Assembly: GCA_937877125.1 (NCBI GenBank)
Contig: CALEFQ010000062.1
Location: forward strand, 1 to 9,581
Reading direction: 5' to 3'
Source of the DNA: an uncultured bacterium
GTDB taxonomy: Bacteria; Patescibacteriota; CALEFQ01
Length of the DNA stretch: 9,581 bases
The position numbers and the translations under genes were made by a program. Below are positions 1-6,043 of this stretch, one piece after another; positions within the stretch are counted from its first letter, which is position 1, and each line of letters begins with the position of its first letter. The notes under the pieces are model-generated. The model searched no databases, was not told the DNA's origin, and was given only the letters and a program-made list of their open reading frames with translations.

Positions 1-47
1 GACCACCGAGATCTACACTCTTTCCCTACACGACGCTCTTCCGATCT
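1..47 (+). other. Illumina P5/TruSeq adapter left on contig end
   Basis: These bases match the Illumina universal (P5) adapter and read-1 primer site, lacking only its first few bases; the match ends with CTCTTCCGATCT at 47. This is sequencing artefact, not genome. The minus-strand translation across it yields the peptide ...GRASCRERV, a string I recognise as a recurrent adapter-derived contaminant in protein sets. No gene should be called through it. It also shows that the true contig begins at about 48, which is why the neighbouring DksA-like gene has no 5' part. Confidence 0.97.
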
Positions 48-48
48 C

Positions 49-168
49 TGGCAGCGACTGCTGGCCCGACCAACCGCCGAGCTGTGCATCGACTGCAAAA
101 ACGAGCAAGAAGAACTGGAAAGCCGCATCCCCCGGGACAAACACTGGGGCGATCCGCACCAGCGCTAA
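49..168 (+). CDS. DksA/TraR-type C4 zinc-finger regulator, C-terminal fragment
   Basis: Thirty-nine residues are readable before a TAA stop. They contain RLLARPTAELCIDCKNEQEE, which closely matches the end of the DksA/TraR zinc finger (E. coli DksA has RLEARPTADLCIDCK). The two cysteines of the second CxxC pair are at bases 85-87 and 94-96; the first pair and the N-terminal coiled coil are missing because the contig starts in adapter. The tail after the finger is about 20 residues, charged, and ends HWGDPHQR. DksA/TraR proteins bind RNA polymerase through the secondary channel, and shorter family members also occur widely. It is convergent with mpg and is followed by a good intrinsic terminator. 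The stretch is visibly richer in G+C than mpg, so a foreign read chimera is possible, although the terminator at 190-243 overlaps the end of mpg and argues for true linkage. Family assignment is firm; exact orthology is not. Confidence 0.75.
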   Translation, partial: WQRLLARPTAELCIDCKNEQEELESRIPRDKHWGDPHQR

Positions 169-189
169 CCAGCACCGGCCAACGAACCC

Positions 190-243
190 GGCGACGATCA
201 ATCATTCGCCTATCCCAGAATATTGATGGTCGCCTTTTATTTT
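190..243 (+). terminator. Rho-independent terminator of the DksA-like gene
   Basis: The left arm GGCGACGATCAAT (190-202) pairs with ATTGATGGTCGCC (222-234) over 13 bp with a single mismatch. A further ATTC/GAAT helix (204-207 with 218-221) closes the loop, and TTTTATTTT follows at 235-243. It lies 21 bases after the TAA of the DksA-like gene. The T-tract overlaps the minus-strand stop codon of mpg (239-237). Read on the minus strand the hairpin has no T-tract after it, so it is not an obvious terminator for mpg. Confidence 0.8.
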
Positions 244-848
244 CCCCGAGATAGAGAGACTCCTTTCTTAGGGCAGACAACCCAGCGCCACTTTTTATCA
301 AGCCCCTCTCGGATGCCAATGCGCGGGGTCTTTTTTATTTTGTGATGGCGTAAAAAAAAGCGCCGGTCCGGATTTTTTTCAATCCATAATTCGCGACCTA
401 AAACTAAATCCGCGCCATTTAATTTTTTGGTGATTTTCAGTTCCCGGCACAGCTTCCCCGGCCCGTCCAGTGGTCGGTGAAAAACCTTTGACTTTTGATT
501 TTTGACTTTTGACTTTATTGGCACTACCCCGCGAACTAAAACCGCGGCTGGAAATCCGGATTTCTCCGTGACAACATTTAAGCAGTGATACATCCCATAA
601 ATAAAATAAATATACGCGTGCCCGGCCCGGCCGTACATAACCTTGTTTCGCTCCGTCCGGCCCCGCGCCGCGTGGCAGGCCGGGTCACCCTCCCCCACAT
701 ACGCCTCCACCTCCGTAATTATAGTTTTTATCGTCCTTTTGACTTTTGACCTTTGACTTTTTACTTTTCTTACTAAAAAATGCCCCAACAACTCCGGGGC
801 AACTCTCAGGGTCGAACTCTCGTAAAATTGGCGCGGCAAACGGGGCAT
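237..848 (-). CDS. mpg: DNA-3-methyladenine glycosylase (AAG/MPG family)
   Basis: A 203-aa base-excision repair enzyme that removes alkylated and deaminated purines. The family core is intact: EVEAY with the catalytic glutamate at residue 48 (human AAG Glu125), Tyr50 (Tyr127), His59 (His136), then YIYFIYGMYHCLN giving Tyr81 (Tyr159), the intercalating Tyr84 (Tyr162) and Asn91 (Asn169). Spacing from Glu48 to Asn91 equals that of the human enzyme. DGPGKLCREL at 128-137 is the usual GPGKL motif. Two loops are odd: residues 27-38 and 113-122 (KSKVKNQKSKV) are encoded by arrays of a 7-bp DNA repeat. The first lies in the hairpin before the catalytic strand and the second replaces the loop before GPGKL, so activity could survive. 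The ATG follows the TAA of the radA remnant by one base, the same junction seen between intact radA and the broken mpg at 3406. No Shine-Dalgarno site is visible, so re-initiation or readthrough after radA is likely. It is the last gene of the minus-strand series. Confidence 0.93.
   Translation of the reverse strand: MPRLPRQFYESSTLRVAPELLGHFLVRKVKSQRSKVKRTIKTIITEVEAYVGEGDPACHAARGRTERNKVMYGRAGHAYIYFIYGMYHCLNVVTEKSGFPAAVLVRGVVPIKSKVKNQKSKVFHRPLDGPGKLCRELKITKKLNGADLVLGRELWIEKNPDRRFFLRHHKIKKTPRIGIREGLDKKWRWVVCPKKGVSLSRGK
485..512. repeat. CTTTTGA heptamer array, 4 units, inside mpg
   Basis: Four consecutive 7-bp units on the plus strand: CCTTTGA, CTTTTGA, TTTTTGA, CTTTTGA, followed by a decayed partial unit. 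They encode mpg residues 113-122 on the minus strand. Because 7 is not a multiple of 3, the repeated peptide (K/S/V/Q-rich) changes phase through the array and stays open only because no frame of the minus-strand unit TCAAAAG makes a stop. The same unit occurs again at 736-770. Confidence 0.85.
736..770. repeat. CTTTTGA heptamer array, 5 units, inside mpg
   Basis: Five consecutive 7-bp units: CTTTTGA, CTTTTGA, CCTTTGA, CTTTTTA, CTTTTCT, the last two degenerate. They encode mpg residues 27-38 (RKVKSQRSKVKR) in the loop before the catalytic strand. The similarity between intact mpg and its broken copy at 3406-3320 ends at residue 29, just inside this array, so the array may mark an insertion or recombination point. 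Confidence 0.85.
775..801 (-). terminator. Hairpin plus T6 within mpg codons 16-25 (possible attenuator)
   Basis: On the minus strand TGCCCC (801-796) and GGGGCA (786-781) form a perfect 6-bp, mostly G-C stem with a 9-base loop, followed directly by six T (780-775). This has the form of an intrinsic terminator but lies in the coding sequence of mpg (VAPELLGHFL). A hairpin occupies the same position in the broken mpg copy at 3334-3364, with a paired C-to-T and G-to-A change that keeps the stem. It might limit transcription into mpg when translation stops after radA. The form is clear; the function is inferred. Confidence 0.45.
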
Positions 849-849
849 C

Positions 850-984
850 TTATTTAAGGTACCATTTTACCGATCGCAGACGATCGTGATTGACTGGTTC
901 CAATTCGCTACCGCGCCCAAGCCAGCCCGGAAAATGCGTGCCGCAATTAGTACATTCGCAGGTTGTCTTAAATTTAGGACTCAT
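850..984 (-). pseudogene. radA remnant: N-terminus joined to last codons by internal deletion
   Basis: A 44-codon open frame begins MSPKFKTTCECTNCGTHFPG and runs on as WLGRGSE; intact RadA downstream in this window begins MPKPKTTYECTNCGAQFPG and runs on as WLGRCSE. The first CxxC of the zinc finger survives but the second pair is gone. After about 27 codons the match stops. The last bases before the stop (TAAAATGGTACCTTAAATAAGATG) again align with the end of intact radA through TAA-G-ATG. I read this as radA with about 420 codons deleted, including Walker A, KNRFG and the Lon-like domain. It starts one base after the TGA of the propeller gene and ends one base before mpg, so its place in the gene order is kept. 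A 44-aa peptide could be translated but cannot act as RadA. Confidence 0.85.
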
Positions 985-985
985 G

Positions 986-2242
986 TCATTCGAAGCCAGC
1001 AAAACCAGCCAGCCAGGCGGCGCGCAACCTTTTCAGATTGACGGTAAAAAGTGCCTGATCGTACTGGTTATTAAAATATAGCAACTGTCCATCCGCCGCC
1101 ATGAAAAGATTACGCATGTCTAAATTCTTTCCCTCTACATCGGTCGAAAGGTTGTAAGTAAATATCTTTTCCCCGGTATTTAAATCTATTTCAACTAGCC
1201 GATCTAAGGTTTTGCCTTGTCCGGAAAAATAATCAGATATCGATGGCATTATTTTGGGAACAGCGAGAATCAGCATATTATTAGTTGTATCCCAAGTAAT
1301 CTTATCGACGAAAGTAGCCACCGGCAATAGTTTAGAATTACGCCCGTCACTATCTGACAAATAAAGCTTCAGGTTGCCGGCACGATCTAACTGAGTAAAA
1401 ACCATTTTTTTACCATCTGGACTCCAGCAAGCGTCCGTTCCCAGCCCCTGGTTAGTATAAAGGCCCTTCGTTGGCGAACCTGCCAGACTGACTGATTCTA
1501 CCGCCGAGGTCCGATTTAAATTAGGCTCTAAATAGTAAGCCAAAGCATTTTTTTGAGGAATCAGTTTTAACTCCAAATCACCCCGAATCGGTACCAAGAC
1601 ACGGAAATCAGTCAAATTTTTAGAAAGCGTGGCGATGCTAATATTTGAGATTTCCCCGGAAAAATCCCGATACTGATAAGCAATTGTTCCTTGGTCATCG
1701 ACAAAAATAGGACTCTCAATATTCGAGGCGGAAAAGTTTTCCTGATATCCCGAAATATCTCGCCCGATATATTTACCGGTATCAGACAAATATAAAAACC
1801 TTTCCGCGTTTGGCGACCAGATTAACTTTTTAATAGTTGCTTCCTGGGTATCCAAAAGTTGCGGATCCGATCCCGCTAAATCAACTGAAAGCAAGGTCTT
1901 TTCAAGAGAATCATAGTATTGGATTCTGTCGCCAGACCGACTCAGAACCGCGCCGACAATTTTTGAATTAATTACGGGCCAAATCATCTGCGGACGATCA
2001 AGCAATTCCGCTACCACGCTCTTGGCCGCGCCATCATCGGTATAAGATTCTAGACGAGAAGCTTGGGTCGTAAAATCGATCCCGCTGGCGGGATTATCGT
2101 TTCCACCTAACACCGGGTTAGTTGCATTTTTTAAAACCAAGTTATCAGTAGTTGGCGACTGACGTATTAAATAGAAATAAAGAAGCAAGGCGCCAAAAAC
2201 ACCTATCGCTACGATTACGATTATCCAATAGATCTTTTTCAT
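986..2242 (-). CDS. Membrane-anchored TolB/PD40-like beta-propeller protein (left copy)
   Basis: A 418-aa protein with a short basic start and one hydrophobic segment (about residues 5-25), read as a signal anchor with the rest outside the cell. After a low-complexity linker there are repeated propeller-blade strands: residues 98-122, LIWSPNAERFLYLSDTG at 140-156, 179-191, ACWSPDGKKMVFTQLD at 271-286, ITWDTTNNMLILAVPK at 315-330, and 379-403. The WSPDGKK-type motifs are those of TolB/WD40-like PD40 repeats. It is a paralogue of the propeller at 4826-6043; residues 90-240 align almost without gaps at identical numbering. It follows the pilin-like gene at 2253-3200 by 10 bases, without a Shine-Dalgarno site. 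Its end (KRLRAAWLAGFAGFE) runs past the paralogue's end, apparently after loss of the original stop, to a TGA one base before the radA remnant. A surface scaffold or binding role is plausible; no catalytic motif is seen. Confidence 0.85.
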   Translation of the reverse strand: MKKIYWIIVIVAIGVFGALLLYFYLIRQSPTTDNLVLKNATNPVLGGNDNPASGIDFTTQASRLESYTDDGAAKSVVAELLDRPQMIWPVINSKIVGAVLSRSGDRIQYYDSLEKTLLSVDLAGSDPQLLDTQEATIKKLIWSPNAERFLYLSDTGKYIGRDISGYQENFSASNIESPIFVDDQGTIAYQYRDFSGEISNISIATLSKNLTDFRVLVPIRGDLELKLIPQKNALAYYLEPNLNRTSAVESVSLAGSPTKGLYTNQGLGTDACWSPDGKKMVFTQLDRAGNLKLYLSDSDGRNSKLLPVATFVDKITWDTTNNMLILAVPKIMPSISDYFSGQGKTLDRLVEIDLNTGEKIFTYNLSTDVEGKNLDMRNLFMAADGQLLYFNNQYDQALFTVNLKRLRAAWLAGFAGFE

Positions 2243-2252
2243 GCCAATTTAA

Positions 2253-3200
2253 TTAGGGACACTTTAAATCAGCCGCCCTAGTCCCGATCGCCGAACAACG
2301 CCACTGGGAACAATCATGGGGTTGTGGCCCGGCACCGTCGGGGTTCTTCTGTGAACAACAAACTTCACAGCCGTTTTGCGCGCATATTGCATTGATTGAC
2401 TGAAATTGGAAACTGTCTCCTGGTGGGACTTCTGAGCATCTCGCCTTAGAATTGCTATCAGACTGATCACACTTGAAGCAGAACTCGGTTACCTCAACCG
2501 GTTTGCCTTCGTTACGATCAGCGCAAAATTTTTCTAAATCGGCAGCGCTCGGCGGTTGTGGCAAAGCGGCATGCTGTTTATCATAATAACCACTAGGGCA
2601 ACTGGAACCAGCGGATAAACAAAAACAGCAAACCCCACTATCCCCGCTGAAATCTTTTGAGGTATTAGACCCGTTTGGACATTTAGCCTGACAAACCTCC
2701 GTGACATTTTTGGATCCGCTAAAAAACTGCCCGCCCATAGACCCACATTTATTTTGATCGTCAACAGAAGGATCCGAATCGGTAATCTTTATCGTATTCA
2801 GCCGGGGATTCGCCAGATTGACAAAATCCCCGCTGATGCTGCCAAGAATCAGGTAAGCCATCAGCACAATCACCAGTCCGATAATGGCACTAGTCATAGT
2901 CTCCTTGGCCGAGCCGAGCGCCGCCTTGTTGCCGGCCGAGGCAGAATATTGCACCGCGCCGATAATGATCATCACCACCGCCAAACCGCCGACAATAGCC
3001 GTGGCAAACCAGTATATCTGTCCGATATATTGAGCAATCCCGCCCGTGACCTGCTTGAATCCGCCGATACCGACCTCAAGATTGACCGGCTTAACCGGAG
3101 TTATCCGAACGGTCTCTGCCTGAACAAAAAAAGGACTAAACCAAACTAGTATCAGGAAGACGATAGCCAGACAAATCAAGTTTTTATAAATACGCTTCAT
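2253..3200 (-). CDS. T4SS-pilin-like membrane protein with Cys-rich C-terminus (left copy)
   Basis: A 315-aa protein. Residues 1-28 form a signal peptide ending FVQA. Residues 41-130 match the T4SS pilin/TrbC-VirB2-like fold common in Patescibacteria: LEVGIGG, a first membrane helix (about 65-82), the turn QYSASAGNKAALGSAKET (84-101), and a second helix (about 104-121) ending SGDFVNLANP. The remaining ~180 residues hold 18 cysteines, several as CC or CxxC, suggesting an exported disulfide-bonded domain; I recognise no family there. The DNA for residues 21-124 is identical to that of the pilin at 6407-7525, while the C-terminal parts are unrelated. The ATG at 3200 lies only 8 bases after a likely -10 box, so the mRNA may be nearly leaderless. 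It precedes a propeller gene by 10 bases, as its paralogue precedes one after a longer gap. Whether it forms a true pilus is unknown. Confidence 0.85.
   Translation of the reverse strand: MKRIYKNLICLAIVFLILVWFSPFFVQAETVRITPVKPVNLEVGIGGFKQVTGGIAQYIGQIYWFATAIVGGLAVVMIIIGAVQYSASAGNKAALGSAKETMTSAIIGLVIVLMAYLILGSISGDFVNLANPRLNTIKITDSDPSVDDQNKCGSMGGQFFSGSKNVTEVCQAKCPNGSNTSKDFSGDSGVCCFCLSAGSSCPSGYYDKQHAALPQPPSAADLEKFCADRNEGKPVEVTEFCFKCDQSDSNSKARCSEVPPGDSFQFQSINAICAQNGCEVCCSQKNPDGAGPQPHDCSQWRCSAIGTRAADLKCP
2830..3140. repeat. 311-bp exact direct repeat, copy A (pilin core)
   Basis: Base-for-base identical to 7155-7465, by eye over all 311 positions, at an offset of 4325. It encodes residues 21-124 of both pilin-like proteins. 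Identity ends abruptly: the signal-peptide start upstream and the cysteine-rich C-terminus downstream differ strongly. Even third codon positions and a 7-A run are identical, which does not fit the deep divergence of the neighbouring propeller paralogues. Confidence 0.95.
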
Positions 3201-3208
3201 TTTTTTAA

Positions 3209-3237
3209 ATCATAGCAAGTTATCGCATCTTTTCCTA
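3209..3237 (-). promoter_or_regulatory. Putative promoter of the left pilin-like gene
   Basis: On the minus strand: TAGGAA (3237-3232), a 17-base spacer, then an extended -10, TGCTATGAT, with TATGAT at 3214-3209. The same arrangement (TAGGAA, 17 bases, TGTTATAAT) precedes the pilin-like gene at 7525, and the flanking bases align. The -10 ends 8 bases before the ATG at 3200, so transcription would start at or just before the start codon, giving a leaderless or nearly leaderless message. The -35 match to TTGACA is poor; the extended -10 carries most of the support. Confidence 0.55.
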
Positions 3238-3240
3238 TAA

Positions 3241-3276
3241 CTAATCAGCCTGCCCGAGGTTGACGAATTCCCCTGA
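3241..3276 (-). pseudogene. Possible remnant of a lost pilin gene end
   Basis: The minus-strand frame ending TAG at 3243-3241 reads SGEFVNLGQAD; the pilin core ends SGDFVNLANPR. The bases that follow (GCTGATTAGTTATAGGAAAA) align with the end of the 501-aa pilin-like gene and its following promoter (AATGATCAGTTGTAGGAAAA). This suggests that a pilin gene once stood here, as one still stands upstream of the pilin at 7525. The evidence is only about a dozen codons plus the aligned 3' flank, so chance remains possible. It overlaps, in another frame, the tail of the open frame of the mpg remnant. Confidence 0.4.
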
Positions 3277-3406
3277 CAGATCCGCTTGCTTGCTCAAGCA
3301 AGTCTCTGGCAAAACCTGGAACCTTGCTTACGAAAAGTTGCTCCAATGACTCCGGAGCAACTTTCAGGGTCGAACGCTCGTGAAATCGGCGCGGCAAACG
3401 AGCCAT
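3245..3406 (-). pseudogene. mpg remnant: N-terminal 29 codons only
   Basis: A 53-codon open frame starts MARLPRRFHERSTLKVAPES; intact Mpg starts MPRLPRQFYESSTLRVAPEL. Of the first 29 residues 18 are identical, and then similarity stops (at base 3320). Everything catalytic (EVEAY, the tyrosine-rich strand, GPGKL) is missing. The ATG is one base after the radA TAA, the same TAAGATG junction as at intact mpg. The remaining codons to the TGA at 3247-3245 look like random readthrough, partly over a pilin scrap in another frame. The conserved LLG is already changed to SLE, as expected for a gene no longer under protein selection. Confidence 0.85.
3334..3364 (-). terminator. Hairpin in the mpg remnant, possible radA terminator
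   Basis: On the minus strand AAAGTTGCTCC (3364-3354) pairs perfectly with GGAGCAACTTT (3344-3334), an 11-bp stem with a 9-base loop, followed by one further T. It begins 43 bases after the radA stop. It occupies the same place as the hairpin in intact mpg but has a longer stem, although its T-tract is short. It may have been kept as the 3' end of the radA message after the protein-coding role was lost. Confidence 0.45.
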
Positions 3407-3407
3407 C

Positions 3408-4802
3408 TTACTGACGGTGCCGCTTCAGCGCGCCCAAAACCGCCGTGATCGCTTCGGTCAAATTGGACACCGGAACTAATTTACTTTTGCCGTTGTTATT
3501 GACTTTCAGATTTCCATTGGCCATTTTCGGCACCAAAATTGTGGTAAACCCGAGTTTCGAAGCTTCCATCACGCGCCGGTCCATCAACGCCGTGGGCCGG
3601 ATATCGCCCGCCAAGCCGACCTCGCCGATGGCCACGGTTTGCGTCGGAATGGCTTTGTCTAAAAAGGCGGACGCTACCGCCAAGCAAACGGCCAAATCGA
3701 CCGCCGGTTCTTTGATCTTGAAGCCGCCGACGACATTGACAAAGACGTCTTGCGACGACAAATTTAGCCCGGCCCGCTTCATCAGCACCGCGATCAAGAG
3801 CGCCAGCCGGTTGAAATCGATCCCCGAGGCTGTCCGCTTCGGATAGCCGAAAGGCGTAGTGGTAGTCAGCGCCTGAACCTCCACCAAGAACGGACGATTG
3901 CCCTCGACCGTCACCCCGATCACCGAGCCGGAAACATTGGCCGTACGTTCCTGCAAGAAAATTCCGGAGGGGTCCTTGACCTCGATCAATCCCTCGTCCC
4001 GCATTTCGAACACGCCGGTTTCGTTCGTCGAACCGAAGCGATTTTTCACTCCCCGCAAAATCCGGAAAGACTGGTATTTGTCACCCTCTAAATATAAAAC
4101 CGTATCCACCAGATGCTCCAGCGTCCGGGGACCAGCCACGGCGCCTTCCTTGGTCACGTGACCAATCAAAATCAAAGAAACATTGAACCGCTTGGCTACC
4201 TCCATGAGTTTCCCGGCCGTCCCGCGCACCTGGGAAATGCTGCCGGCGCCGCCCGGGGCTTCGTTGGTGTACATCGTTTGGATAGAATCGATCACCACCA
4301 GGGCCGGCTTTTGCTTGGCGATAACGGAAATGATATATTCCGCGCCGGTTTCGGTCAGAAACTCAATCGCGTCGCTCCCGATACCGATCCGGTCCGCCCG
4401 CATTTTTATCTGACCGAGCGACTCCTCCCCGGAGACATACAGCAATTTTTTGCCGGCATTGGACTTGAGGAATCCGGCGCAAATCTGCATCACCAGGGTT
4501 GACTTTCCGATCCCGGGATCCCCGCCCAGCAATATGACGCCGCCGGGGATGATTCCGCCGCCAATCACGTGATCAAACTCGCCGATCCCCGTCAGCATCG
4601 GCGCCGCCCCGACGCTGGAAATTTTGCTCATCTGGCTGGGTTGGCTGGGCGTATATGCAATCCCGGTCGCCGTCTGTTTCTCCGGCAAAACCGCCGTTTC
4701 TTCGACGGTATTCCAGGCACCGCACTCGCTACAGCGCCCGAGCCATCCCGGAAACTGCGCTCCGCAATTAGTGCATTCGTAGGTTGTTTTTGGTTTGGGC
4801 AT
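3408..4802 (-). CDS. radA: DNA repair protein RadA (Sms), RecA-like branch-migration ATPase
   Basis: A complete 464-aa RadA. In order: the C4 zinc finger (Cys10, Cys13, Cys24, Cys27), the RecA-like ATPase with Walker A GDPGIGKS at 94-101, Walker B LVVID at 168-172, the RadA signature KNRFG at 253-257, and the C-terminal Lon-like domain from about 290, with VFVNVVGGFKIKEPAVDLAV at 353-372 and GEVGLAGDIRP at 393-403. RadA extends recombination intermediates by branch migration and in some bacteria works in natural transformation. Length and motifs are normal, so the gene should be functional. It starts at ATG 4802, 23 bases after the propeller gene, with no Shine-Dalgarno site. Its TAA is followed after one base by the ATG of the mpg remnant. 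It is visibly richer in G+C than the flanking propeller and pilin C-terminal sequences. It is the only intact radA in the window; a deleted copy lies at 850-984. Confidence 0.97.
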   Translation of the reverse strand: MPKPKTTYECTNCGAQFPGWLGRCSECGAWNTVEETAVLPEKQTATGIAYTPSQPSQMSKISSVGAAPMLTGIGEFDHVIGGGIIPGGVILLGGDPGIGKSTLVMQICAGFLKSNAGKKLLYVSGEESLGQIKMRADRIGIGSDAIEFLTETGAEYIISVIAKQKPALVVIDSIQTMYTNEAPGGAGSISQVRGTAGKLMEVAKRFNVSLILIGHVTKEGAVAGPRTLEHLVDTVLYLEGDKYQSFRILRGVKNRFGSTNETGVFEMRDEGLIEVKDPSGIFLQERTANVSGSVIGVTVEGNRPFLVEVQALTTTTPFGYPKRTASGIDFNRLALLIAVLMKRAGLNLSSQDVFVNVVGGFKIKEPAVDLAVCLAVASAFLDKAIPTQTVAIGEVGLAGDIRPTALMDRRVMEASKLGFTTILVPKMANGNLKVNNNGKSKLVPVSNLTEAITAVLGALKRHRQ

Positions 4803-4825
4803 AAAAAACTGAAAAAATAGAACTA

Positions 4826-6043
4826 CTATAGAGTTTTCGCCAGATTCAAAACATACAGGCTTTGATCAACAGCATTCACGAAAAAAAGCAATTTCCCTTC
4901 AGGCGACAAGAATAAATTACGCGCCACAACTTCACTATTGGGATCAAGCGACAAGTTCCAAATCGGCGACATTTCACCAGAATTAATATCATATCGGTAG
5001 ATAACATCATCAGTCAATGCGCTTTTTTGGTAAAAATCGATCGGATGCGGCAATAATTTAGGAATCGCCAAGTAAATGAATTGCCCCGTCGAATCCCAAG
5101 CTATTTTTTCGAGATAAGTTGTCCGGGGAAGTTGCTGAATATTTTTGCCACTCGAATCAGATAAATATAATTGCAAATTGCCCTGATCATCTAGCTGGGT
5201 GAAAACCATTTTGGTCCCTTGCGGATTAAAGGTTACTTCTGTTGCTAATCCCTGGCTCACTATAATTTCTTTTAACCCGGAACGAAGACCCACCGTCTCT
5301 ACCGCCGACATTCGATCCACTCGAGGTTCCAGATAAAAGGCTGCCTTATCTTGGCCAGGAATGCGTTTTATAAAAATATCTCCCCGCATTTTTGCCAAAA
5401 CTCGGTGGTCGGCCATTTTTTCCATGGGACGGCCAATGCTGATATTTGACAATCCTTTTTCCAGGTCGGCGTATTGATAAATTATCGACTGGCTGTCATC
5501 GGTAAAGACAGGATTTTTGACGGGCTGGCCCAAATCAACTGGATCTTGTAAATCAAAATCGGCATACTGAAAACCAGAATCACCTGACCGAAAAAGTATT
5601 TTTTTGCGATCGGGCGACCAAATGATGTCATCAAGTGGCCCTGGTGGGGTAGCTAAACTGACCGGCTCCGTGCCCAAAAAAGTGACGGACAACAGGTTTC
5701 CTTCGAGCGCATCATAATATTGCAAACGACTACCCTGATTATCCAATGACGCCCCAAGCACTTTAGTGTTTATCAATTTTTGAAATTCCGGTAATTCATA
5801 AGTGGCGTCCTCCTCAGAAACAATCAAATCCGCCAGTTCCAAGTCTTGCCCTGGTATTTTTTTAGAGTTTGCCAATCCGGTAGCGGGATTAGTTTCCGGG
5901 ATCACCAGATCACTTGTTGTATTCATTGTCCTTCCGTTCGATTGTGTTTCATTTGGAATTCGAAGCAAAAAGAAAAGTAACAACAATGCGGTAAAGACTA
6001 CGACCGCAATAATTCCTATGATGATAATATTTTTTTTATTCAT
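4826..6043 (-). CDS. Membrane-anchored TolB/PD40-like beta-propeller protein (right copy)
   Basis: A 405-aa protein with a lysine-rich start, one hydrophobic segment (about residues 5-27) and a polar linker, then propeller blades such as LGASLDNQGSRLQYYDALEG (97-116), IIWSPDRKKILFRSGD (140-155), SNISIG (199-204) and TKMVFTQLDDQGNLQLYLSD (277-296). It is the paralogue of the protein at 986-2242: across a 25-residue stretch around MVFTQLD, 19 residues agree, and the N-terminal anchor and linker lengths match. It is most likely exported and anchored, with the propeller outside. Its neighbours are a pilin-like gene upstream, after a 363-base gap, and radA 23 bases downstream. It ends in two stops in a row (TAGTAG). 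No enzymatic residues are recognisable, and function is unknown beyond a likely binding scaffold. Confidence 0.85.
   Translation of the reverse strand: MNKKNIIIIGIIAVVVFTALLLLFFLLRIPNETQSNGRTMNTTSDLVIPETNPATGLANSKKIPGQDLELADLIVSEEDATYELPEFQKLINTKVLGASLDNQGSRLQYYDALEGNLLSVTFLGTEPVSLATPPGPLDDIIWSPDRKKILFRSGDSGFQYADFDLQDPVDLGQPVKNPVFTDDSQSIIYQYADLEKGLSNISIGRPMEKMADHRVLAKMRGDIFIKRIPGQDKAAFYLEPRVDRMSAVETVGLRSGLKEIIVSQGLATEVTFNPQGTKMVFTQLDDQGNLQLYLSDSSGKNIQQLPRTTYLEKIAWDSTGQFIYLAIPKLLPHPIDFYQKSALTDDVIYRYDINSGEMSPIWNLSLDPNSEVVARNLFLSPEGKLLFFVNAVDQSLYVLNLAKTL

Noticed and set aside
13..319. Minus-strand open frames running into the contig start
   Set aside because: They end in adapter-derived peptide (GRASCRERV and RKSVV types) and overlap the DksA-like gene and mpg.
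485..770. Short repeats in mpg as a possible CRISPR array
   Set aside because: The units are 7 bp and contiguous, without spacers, and no cas genes are present; they are tandem coding repeats.
2754..3149. A 131-codon plus-strand frame opposite the left pilin core, partly repeated at 7274-7477
   Set aside because: It lies fully antisense to the pilin-like gene; its repetition follows from the 311-bp identity, and its composition (many H, N, R) is typical of a shadow frame.
3284..3303. Short inverted repeat CTTGCTT/AAGCAAG in the spacer before the left pilin gene
   Set aside because: A 7-bp stem with a 4-base loop but no T-tract and no counterpart elsewhere; too weak to call a terminator or operator.
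3445..4502. Several plus-strand open frames opposite radA
   Set aside because: radA is complete with all family motifs; the opposite frames are shadows without recognisable domains or start sites.
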